Source: Bifidobacterium breve
GTDB taxonomy: Bacteria; Actinomycetota; Actinomycetes; Nanopelagicales; Nanopelagicaceae
Assembly (NCBI GenBank): GCA_945869505.1
Contig: CAMBOZ010000066.1
Span: forward strand, 1 to 6,578
Length of the DNA: 6,578 nucleotides
Direction of reading: 5' to 3'
In this document: positions 1-4,951 of the stretch, in pieces
How the letters are laid out: each line of letters begins with the position of its first letter
How positions within the stretch are numbered: position 1 is the first letter of the stretch
Position numbers and translations under genes: made by a program
Notes under the pieces: model-generated
The model's database searches: none
Told to the model about the DNA's origin: nothing
Seen by the model: only the letters and a program-made list of their open reading frames with translations

Positions 1-420
1 GGGGCACAACTTATAGGTTCAAGTGATGACTTTTACTCTTCAGCAAAAAATACTCTGCAATCCGGTCGCCCAAAGAATCAAGGCGATGGCTGGGAAAACA
101 AAAGACGGCGGGGACAAGGAAATGATTATTTCATAGTTCAACTTTGTGCTCCAGGAAAAGTTAATTCTCTTGAAATTGATACTACGCATTACAAGGGAAA
201 TGCACCCGCAGAAGTAATGGTGACCGCGGGTTCTTCTTCCGAATTACTCAAGGCACCGGGTGCAATAGAATTATTGGCACGGCAAGTAGTTCAACCTGAT
301 ACACCTCACCGATTCATCACTTCCTGCAATCAGATAGTAGAAGCAGTGCGCGTTGATGTGTTTCCTGATGGTGGAATGGGTCGCTTTCGAGTATGGGGAG
401 AAGAGGCAAAGCCAAAGTGA
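1..420 (+). CDS. alc: Allantoicase, C-terminal part (5' end outside window)
   Basis: Allantoicase (allantoate amidinohydrolase) splits allantoate into ureidoglycolate and urea in cytosolic purine breakdown. The frame is open from the first base to the TGA at 418-420 and gives 139 residues. These match the second of the two homologous allantoicase repeats: an FYS..NTLQSGRP opening, DGWENKRRRGQGNDY, the EIDTTHYKGNAP segment, LQ/VQPDTPHRF, and a closing VDVFPDGGMGRFRVWG (the family's PDGG..R.R..G signature). Family members are about 330-350 residues, so roughly the first 200 residues lie to the left of the window. The ATG at 217 is internal and not a start. The stop overlaps the GTG of the next gene, which points to one operon and translational coupling. 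Nothing seen suggests the gene is broken; it is only cut by the window edge. Confidence 0.92.
   Translation, partial: GAQLIGSSDDFYSSAKNTLQSGRPKNQGDGWENKRRRGQGNDYFIVQLCAPGKVNSLEIDTTHYKGNAPAEVMVTAGSSSELLKAPGAIELLARQVVQPDTPHRFITSCNQIVEAVRVDVFPDGGMGRFRVWGEEAKPK
403..406 (+). promoter_or_regulatory. Ribosome binding site that favours the GTG start of the DUF6986 gene
   Basis: A GAGG core inside a purine-rich stretch (395-406) ends 10 bases before the GTG at 417-419. The ATG at 393 in the same frame has no well-placed Shine-Dalgarno sequence and would create a 28-base overlap with allantoicase. The GTG gives a standard four-base GTGA overlap, so it is the better start. Confidence 0.55.
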
Positions 421-1658
421 GTTTAGATAAGAGTTTTTTTGATGAGGCATCCAAGACACTAGCCCAAGCAGATGATTTGCTTGCCAATAAATACCGTGGC
501 GACTTTGGCGGTAGACAACCTATTCACACTTGCTATGTGCCGGCAGATAAGTTGAGTACAACAACTCCAGCAGATTGGGGCACCGCAGGTCTAGCAGTAA
601 TCGATGAACACACTCCAACGGCGGCATCTTTTGCTAAAGCAGTTGGTTGCCAAGAGCAGTCAGTCGCTGAAATCTTTGATCGAATAAAAGATAAATTAGC
701 GCGACAACCGATTGAGGACCTGCGCATAGATTTTGAAGATGGATACGGGCGCAGAGGTGATGAGCAAGAGGAAAAGCATATTAACAGCGCTTTGCAAGCT
801 TATCCGTCGTTAAAAGTTCCCTTTATTGGAATACGCATGAAAGCCATGGAAGAGGTAACCAGAGTTCGAGGCTTGAAGACTCTCGATAGATTTATTTCTG
901 GGCTACTAGGACAAGGAAAATATCCAGAGAATTTCATCATCACGCTGCCCAAAGTTACTTTTCCAGAGCAAGTAGATGTCATGGTGACCGCCTGCGAAAA
1001 GATTGAAAATGACCACGCTCTAGAACTTGGAACGATTCGCTTTGAGATTCAAATTGAAACAACACAGGCGATTTTGGATCAACAAGGAAGAGCTACCGCA
1101 GCACAATACATCGATCGAGCACAGGGTCGCTTAACTGGATTCCACTATGGAACTTATGACTATTCAGCTGCGGCTGGAATCTCATCTGCTTATCAAACCC
1201 TCGATCATCCTGCGGCAGACTACGCAAAAACTATTCTGCAGTTAGCCATATCGGGAACAACAGTTCGAATGTCGGATGGATCGACAAATATCTTGCCAAT
1301 CGGAACAAGTGATCAAGTGCGCTCAGCCATGCATAACCACTATCGCTTGGTGCGCAGATCATTAGAACGTGGAATCTATCAAGGTTGGGATTTGCACGGA
1401 TCACAGCTACCAACACGTATCGCCGCAACGTGGATCTTCTATCGTGATGGCCTTGCTGCTGCATCCATTCGTCTTAAAAACTATTTGAATAGCGCTCATT
1501 CAGGAACTATGGATGAACCGGCTACTGCTTTGACTCTAGCTCGTTACTTCTTGCGAGGATTAGATTGCGGTGCAATTCAATCGCACGAAGTTGAAGAATT
1601 TACTGGCCTGAATGAAGATGGTCTAAGAAAGATAGTGATCAATAAGGGCAATATCTAA
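417..1658 (+). CDS. DUF6986 family protein, HpcH/HpaI aldolase/citrate lyase-like
   Basis: This is a 413-residue protein from the GTG start (421 from the alternative ATG at 393). From memory of the family it is close along its whole length to actinobacterial DUF6986 proteins, which sit beside allantoicase and other purine-degradation genes. Visible in order (numbering from GTG): RQPIHTCYVP near 33-42; PIEDLRIDFEDGYG near 98-111; GIRMKAME; TLPKVTFPEQVDVM; FEIQIETTQ near 209-217, the usual metal-binding Glu strand of this TIM-barrel class; HYGTYDYS near 243-250; DHPAADYAK; SDGSTN; GWDLHGSQLPTR near 323-334, resembling the IHPxQ segment of citrate/malyl-CoA lyases. The reaction is not established by the sequence. 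A C-C lyase or synthase using glyoxylate from ureidoglycolate is a reasonable inference from class and context. It overlaps allantoicase by four bases, so the two are almost certainly co-translated. Confidence 0.88.
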   Translation: MSLDKSFFDEASKTLAQADDLLANKYRGDFGGRQPIHTCYVPADKLSTTTPADWGTAGLAVIDEHTPTAASFAKAVGCQEQSVAEIFDRIKDKLARQPIEDLRIDFEDGYGRRGDEQEEKHINSALQAYPSLKVPFIGIRMKAMEEVTRVRGLKTLDRFISGLLGQGKYPENFIITLPKVTFPEQVDVMVTACEKIENDHALELGTIRFEIQIETTQAILDQQGRATAAQYIDRAQGRLTGFHYGTYDYSAAAGISSAYQTLDHPAADYAKTILQLAISGTTVRMSDGSTNILPIGTSDQVRSAMHNHYRLVRRSLERGIYQGWDLHGSQLPTRIAATWIFYRDGLAAASIRLKNYLNSAHSGTMDEPATALTLARYFLRGLDCGAIQSHEVEEFTGLNEDGLRKIVINKGNI

Positions 1659-1672
1659 ATTACTCCGCTGAA

Positions 1673-1912
1673 TTACAGAGTGGCGATCTTTTCTACAACC
1701 TCTTTAGCTGAAGGATTTGTCATTGCGGTGCCATCTGAGAAAACTAGTGTTGGCACGGTGCGATTGCCGCCGTTAACTTTTTCTACGATTTCTGCAGTTC
1801 CTTCGACTTCTTCGATGTTGATCTCTTCAAAGGTGACGCCAAGATCGGCGAGTTGGGATTTCAAGCGTTTGCAGTAACCGCACCAGCTAGTTGAGTACAT
1901 AACAAATGACAT
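1673..1912 (-). CDS. mrx1: Mycoredoxin (glutaredoxin-like, CGYC)
   Basis: A complete 79-residue thioredoxin-fold protein. It opens with a beta strand (MSFVMYSTS) leading to the W-C-G-Y-C active site at residues 10-14. It then has the TVPTLVF cis-proline loop and the SDGTAMTNPS segment. The VNGGNRTVPT and TNPS stretches are close to mycobacterial mycoredoxin-1, which reduces mycothiol mixed disulfides on proteins in the cytosol using mycothiol as reductant. The length is normal and both active-site cysteines are present. Transcription converges with the DUF6986 gene across 14 bases, with no obvious terminator hairpin. The start is divergent from the methyltransferase gene. The ribosome binding site is weak (a GAAAGCGG-like purine run just upstream). 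This is a likely housekeeping redox gene, not part of the flanking systems. Confidence 0.9.
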   Translation of the reverse strand: MSFVMYSTSWCGYCKRLKSQLADLGVTFEEINIEEVEGTAEIVEKVNGGNRTVPTLVFSDGTAMTNPSAKEVVEKIATL

Positions 1913-2054
1913 GGGCTACCGCTTTCTCGCGAATATTTAGATACTGGAATCTTACACTTGGCTAGTTACACAGAGTTGTCGGACTGACCAGTACTATTGC
2001 CCGAAAGCGCACAATAATATCTTGGCTATCTAATTCACACAGGAAGAGTCCTAC
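1913..2054. promoter_or_regulatory. Divergent promoter region between mycoredoxin and methyltransferase genes
   Basis: This 142-base spacer must carry the start signals of both flanking genes. For the methyltransferase, TAATAT at 2015-2020 or TATCTAAT at 2027-2034 could be a -10 element; no convincing -35 sits at a standard distance. For the mycoredoxin gene, TATCTAAATA on the minus strand (1943 to 1934) is a -10-like sequence. No clear inverted repeat typical of a C-protein operator was seen. The specific elements are guesses; the divergent layout is certain. Confidence 0.35.
2041..2046 (+). promoter_or_regulatory. Ribosome binding site supporting the TTG start of the methyltransferase
   Basis: AGGAAG (extended to AGGAAGAG) ends eight bases before the TTG at 2055-2057. 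No ATG or GTG in this frame is better placed, so the TTG is taken as the start. Confidence 0.65.
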
Positions 2055-3059
2055 TTGAACATCAAAGACCTTGATCCGAACCTTGCGGGCAAGACCCACA
2101 CGGCTCAAGGTGATATCCGCTTAGTCAATGACGACGGATTTACTTGGTTGCCAGATCAATCTATAGATCTAGTGTTGACCGATCCCCCATTTAATATTGC
2201 AAGAGATACAAATTTTCATACATACGAAAACAACACCATCAACTCTTACCGCTTTGATGCCGAAAAGGGTTGGGATTCTTACACGCCTGAAGAGTTTAAG
2301 GATTTGCTAAAGCGTTGGGCGTTGGAATTTGAAAGAGTTTTGCGCCCCGGTGGCAGCTTTGCGATTTTCTGCGCTGATGAGTATTTATCTGATCTGATTT
2401 CAGCCTTGAAGGATGCCAAGTTAAAGCCACGTCGCACATTGACTTGGCGTAAACCAAATGCGGTTCCAGTAAACCGAAAGCACATGATGATGAGCGCTTG
2501 CGAATACATTGTGCTTGGAGTTAAAGGATCAAAGGCAGTATTCAACGCCGACATTGATTTCCAGGGCGAGCCAGAGATAACTGTGCAAGAAATCATCGCG
2601 ATTTCGGATAAAGCATCCACCATTATTGATTTAGAAATCCGCAAAGCGTTAGAAAAGCTTGATGCGCGACCAAGTACCAGCCGAATCAAGGAGATTGTAA
2701 ATAACGCAATCGCCGAAGTTGCATCGGCTGCGGCGGAGCGCTCAATAAATATTTACGCAGAAGATGAAGGCTCTGCCGCGTTGTGTGTACCTAACTTTGT
2801 AAATTTCAACAGCAAGGCCGGGAATCGACTTCACCCGACAGAAAAGCCAGTTAACTTGCTGCGCTATTTAATTGAATTACTTTCAAAGCCGGGCGATGTC
2901 TTGCTCGATCCTTTTGCAGGCTCGTCTTCCCTTGGCGAGGCGGCGTTACTGACTAAGCGTTCTGCGATGTTGGTTGAGCGCGATGAAGAGTTCTTTGAAA
3001 AGGGATCTAAGCGAATTGAGGCCTTACTGAATTCGCAGGCGCAAAGTCTCTTTGAGTAA
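2055..3059 (+). CDS. Beta-class DNA amino-methyltransferase (N6-adenine or N4-cytosine)
   Basis: A 334-residue DNA methyltransferase that transfers a methyl group from S-adenosylmethionine to an exocyclic amino group of a base in a specific site. The catalytic motif IV is TDPPF at 42-46. RVLRPGGSFAIF follows at 95-105, then a central region at about 165-250 likely to hold target recognition. HPTEKPVNLLRYLI (motif X region) begins at 260, and the SAM-binding motif I, LLDPFAGSSSLGEA, spans about 283-295. Catalytic motif before the SAM motif defines the beta class. DPPF fits N6-adenine better than the SPPY typical of N4-cytosine, but does not settle it. The start is TTG with a good ribosome binding site. 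The stop abuts the stop of the HNH gene on the other strand, which suggests a restriction-modification pair. A stand-alone regulatory methyltransferase is the alternative. Confidence 0.9.
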   Translation: MNIKDLDPNLAGKTHTAQGDIRLVNDDGFTWLPDQSIDLVLTDPPFNIARDTNFHTYENNTINSYRFDAEKGWDSYTPEEFKDLLKRWALEFERVLRPGGSFAIFCADEYLSDLISALKDAKLKPRRTLTWRKPNAVPVNRKHMMMSACEYIVLGVKGSKAVFNADIDFQGEPEITVQEIIAISDKASTIIDLEIRKALEKLDARPSTSRIKEIVNNAIAEVASAAAERSINIYAEDEGSAALCVPNFVNFNSKAGNRLHPTEKPVNLLRYLIELLSKPGDVLLDPFAGSSSLGEAALLTKRSAMLVERDEEFFEKGSKRIEALLNSQAQSLFE

Positions 3060-3662
3060 TTAATCTTCTATAGCCCGATAGCGCTCAGGCTCAGCAAGGT
3101 AACAACCCTTACAAGGAAACCTGACTGCGTGCGATTGATTGCCTTCGACAAAACCGAGAGTCGGATGTGCTGGTCGTATCTTGGTTTCGCAGCAGACTTT
3201 GCAAATTTGCCGCTTTGCTGAATTTAATACGCTAAAAATAAGTTGAAAGTTATTCGGATCTTGATCTGCGGCGCCGTACATAGCTACATAATCAGGATGA
3301 GTTTTATTTCCGTACCGATGGTCAATTTCGCGTATTTTTTGTGGAATTGGCAAAAGTGACATTGAGCAAAGATTCTTACCCTCAAAGTGCCTTTTAACTT
3401 TGGGAGATATTCTCTGATCGAATGCAGCTGTGGTATTCCAACCCACAGTTCGAAGGTGAGTGACTGTAGTAGTCGAATCCGCAGTCTTCTTCTCCCATTT
3501 TAATTGCGACACATTGAAGAAAACTCCGTGACGCGCATTGCCGTTATTACTCCAATTGAGTTCTACGGTCGCAAAATCATCTACAGATACCCAATTTGAC
3601 TTACCCTCGGTATCTGGCTTAAAGAGTTTAATTACTTTTTCATAATTAGGTGATTTACGCAT
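3060..3662 (-). CDS. Putative HNH-type restriction endonuclease with two Cys pairs
   Basis: A 200-residue protein whose C-terminal half has an HNH (beta-beta-alpha-metal) nuclease pattern: EIDHR at 112-116 with H115 as likely general base; DPNNFQLIF at 135-143 with N138 as the middle position; and LNSAKRQIC at 146-154 with N147 in the third position, giving an H-N-N arrangement. Two cysteine pairs, C154/C157 (C158 adjacent) and C184/C187, could hold a structural zinc. The N-terminal ~100 residues show no motif I recognise and may bind DNA. A strong ribosome binding site, GAGAGGA, lies five to six bases ahead of the ATG. The gene converges on the methyltransferase with directly adjacent stops and follows an unknown gene by 28 bases on the same strand. 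I infer a type II restriction enzyme partnered with that methyltransferase. The target site cannot be read from the sequence. A solitary HNH nuclease is the alternative. Confidence 0.75.
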   Translation of the reverse strand: MRKSPNYEKVIKLFKPDTEGKSNWVSVDDFATVELNWSNNGNARHGVFFNVSQLKWEKKTADSTTTVTHLRTVGWNTTAAFDQRISPKVKRHFEGKNLCSMSLLPIPQKIREIDHRYGNKTHPDYVAMYGAADQDPNNFQLIFSVLNSAKRQICKVCCETKIRPAHPTLGFVEGNQSHAVRFPCKGCYLAEPERYRAIED

Positions 3663-3690
3663 TTGTCCTCTCCATCTACCATTTCAATTT

Positions 3691-4227
3691 CTAAAGCGCT
3701 TTTAGCAGTTCTTTGAGTTCGGAGTGTTCCATGTTGTATGAAACCCCGACAGTTAAGCCTTCTTCATCTAACTTCGGGAAAAACTCCTTGTGATCGACCA
3801 TTGAACCGGGTTCATATCCTTTTGGATATCCACTTTCTCCGATTGACTTTAAGAATGTGCGCCAATGGGGAGCATCTGTTCCCCAGTCGAAGATCAGATT
3901 TTCTAAGATTGGCTTGAGCGCTGACTTAATAAAAAAATTGTTTTCACCCGCTTCGTCAATGTCGCCGAAGGAATAAAAGTAGAGCCCGGGCTTTACCTCA
4001 GCAATTAGCCCAGCGTAAAACGCGTAATTGATCCAATTTTCATTTGATTCAACAGTCTTGAGAAGCGGCTTAAATTTTTGATAGATCTCTGAAGACAGTA
4101 ATCCATTTTCTGGGCAGAGTCCTGGAAGCAGTTCGATTGAGCCATCTGGAAAGTGATGCTCAAACTCCAAAAATTCTTCGTGCGGAGCAAGGCCATCACA
4201 AGTGCAGATTTTTACTGGCGCTTCCAT
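3691..4227 (-). CDS. Hypothetical acidic protein upstream of the HNH nuclease
   Basis: I do not recognise this protein. From the chosen start it has 178 residues (181 from the ATG at 4236). It is rich in Glu and Asp, with no signal peptide or membrane segment, so probably cytosolic. An N-terminal CTCDG stretch is followed by a third cysteine near residue 38. A central aromatic segment (WINYAFYAGLIAEV then LYFYSFGDIDEAGENN) and a conserved-looking WGTDAPHWRTFLKS follow. The C-terminus ends in a Glu/Lys/Leu-rich helix. The stop lies 28 bases before the HNH gene, so both probably share a transcript; a role in the restriction-modification locus is possible but unproven. A weak promoter candidate upstream on the minus strand is TTGCCT followed by TAAATAGA, within 4237-4328. 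The long open frame and good ribosome binding site argue for a real gene. Confidence 0.7.
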   Translation of the reverse strand: MEAPVKICTCDGLAPHEEFLEFEHHFPDGSIELLPGLCPENGLLSSEIYQKFKPLLKTVESNENWINYAFYAGLIAEVKPGLYFYSFGDIDEAGENNFFIKSALKPILENLIFDWGTDAPHWRTFLKSIGESGYPKGYEPGSMVDHKEFFPKLDEEGLTVGVSYNMEHSELKELLKAL

Positions 4228-4236
4228 GGTGTCCAT

Positions 4237-4240
4237 TCCT
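4237..4240 (-). promoter_or_regulatory. Ribosome binding site that favours the downstream ATG (4227) of the hypothetical gene
   Basis: AGGA on the minus strand touches the first ATG (4236-4234) directly, which is too close to work for it. It sits nine bases ahead of the in-frame ATG at 4227-4225, a normal distance. This is why the shorter 178-residue protein is preferred. Confidence 0.5.
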
Positions 4241-4328
4241 ATCTCGCGGTAGGGAAGTCTATGGCCATCTATTTAGGTTGAAAAGGGTAAAGGCAAATGC
4301 TTTCACTATGGATAAGAAGCGACTTCGT

Positions 4329-4733
4329 TTATCGAGAAAGTTTGTTTCGCAGCATCTGCCAAGCTTCGGTAGACCAGAGAGCCCACAGCACCAAAAGTGG
4401 TTGAAACAGTAAGCGGATAAAACGTGCTTGATCGCTATCTAAACCGAAGGCGTCAACTTTATTTACATACTGCGAGATGTTGCCAGGAAAAATTGCGATG
4501 AAGAAAAGTGCAGTCGCAATGCCAACCTCTTTGCGTCGCCGCAGACCTGCAAGGATTATGCCCAGTAGTATTTCAACAACCCCAGATGCCAGAACAATAA
4601 AGTCTGGAGAAAAAGGAACCCAAGGTGGAACTTGTGCTTGGAATTCCAACCTACTAGTTGTTAAATGCAATATGCCGGTATAGATAAGTGCAGAACCTAA
4701 AAGGATCTGCGCGAACTTGCGAAGCTGGTAAAT
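4329..4733 (-). CDS. DoxX-like small membrane protein, no canonical start codon
   Basis: A four-helix inner-membrane protein of the DoxX-like family, for which the biochemical role is generally unclear (some relatives act in thiol or quinone redox chemistry). Recognisable features are the VPPWVPFSPDF segment after helix 1, ASGVVEILLGIILAGL (helix 2), IATALFFIAIFPGNI (helix 3), and FQPLLVLWALW (helix 4). The only near-standard start, TTG at 4670, would remove helix 1. In the same frame upstream of it, the residues KFAQILLGSALIYTGILHL form the expected helix 1, and the G-I-L-H-L motif is typical of the family. That frame stays open to a TAA at 4751-4749 but has no ATG, GTG or TTG before 4670. 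I place the start tentatively at ATT 4733, five bases beyond the stop of the CDGSH-like gene, giving 134 residues, a normal length. A mutated start, re-initiation, or a base error are alternatives. Confidence 0.72.
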   Translation of the reverse strand: MYQLRKFAQILLGSALIYTGILHLTTSRLEFQAQVPPWVPFSPDFIVLASGVVEILLGIILAGLRRRKEVGIATALFFIAIFPGNISQYVNKVDAFGLDSDQARFIRLLFQPLLVLWALWSTEAWQMLRNKLSR

Positions 4734-4737
4734 GAGT

Positions 4738-4887
4738 TTAGTTATTTCTTACATACTCAGCAGCGTGAGGAAAGCCATTAGCTTCTAACTTTTCAGCTAA
4801 TTCAGCCTTTACTGCCTTAACGACTTTATGTGTTCCGTCGCAATTCTTTTCTTCGTCTCTGGTGTATGTACAGGTACAAGCTCCCAT
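4738..4887 (-). CDS. CDGSH-like minimal iron-sulfur protein, 49 residues
   Basis: A very small protein read directly from the minus strand, ATG at 4887 to TAA at 4738. The N-terminal part holds C4-x-C6 and T9, then C16-D-G-T-H20, the ligand pattern of CDGSH domains, which bind a redox-active [2Fe-2S] cluster through three Cys and one His. The canonical spacing between the second and third Cys is eight residues with a Pro; here it is nine and the Pro is absent, so cluster binding is inferred and not certain. Residues 21-49 form an Ala/Lys/Glu-rich helix ending in AAEYVRNN. A GAGAGA stretch lies a few bases upstream of the ATG, with a further AGGAAG at 4907-4902. Its stop is next to the DoxX-like frame, so the two are probably co-transcribed and may be translationally coupled. 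A generic small zinc-binding protein is the alternative. Confidence 0.7.
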   Translation of the reverse strand: MGACTCTYTRDEEKNCDGTHKVVKAVKAELAEKLEANGFPHAAEYVRNN

Positions 4888-4921
4888 GAAATCTCTCTTT
4901 TCTTCCTAAGTTAAGTGCGAT

Positions 4922-4948
4922 CTTATAGTAATGGTGCTTATTTGTCGG
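4922..4948 (-). promoter_or_regulatory. Possible promoter for the CDGSH-like gene
   Basis: On the minus strand CCGACA (4948-4943) and TATAAG (4927-4922) resemble -35 and -10 boxes, separated by 15 bases, slightly short. The placement, just after the dikinase stop and about 35 bases before the small gene, is sensible, but the match is weak. The small gene could instead be read through from the dikinase gene; no terminator hairpin is visible in the 64-base gap. Confidence 0.22.
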
Positions 4949-4951
4949 TTT

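Noticed and set aside
2031..2046. Resemblance of the sequence before the methyltransferase start to the lacZ translation start region
   Set aside because: The shared TTCACACAGGAA is a short match over a ribosome binding site and no other vector or lac sequence is present, so it is taken as chance.
2279..2689. 136-codon open frame on the minus strand inside the methyltransferase gene
   Set aside because: It lies wholly within the motif-bearing methyltransferase, has low-complexity Ser/Leu-rich content and matches nothing; it is an antisense shadow.
3042..3054. CAAAG-TCT-CTTTG hairpin as a terminator for the methyltransferase
   Set aside because: The stem is only five pairs, AT-rich, inside the coding sequence, and not followed by a run of T.
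4194..4206. CTCDG stretch of the hypothetical protein as a second CDGSH-type cluster site
   Set aside because: There is no following Cys-Asp-Gly-x-His set at the right distance; only the letters C-x-C-D-G coincide.
4137..4412. 91-codon plus-strand open frame spanning the gap between the hypothetical and DoxX-like genes
   Set aside because: It overlaps two better supported minus-strand genes, has no recognisable domain and no convincing ribosome binding site.
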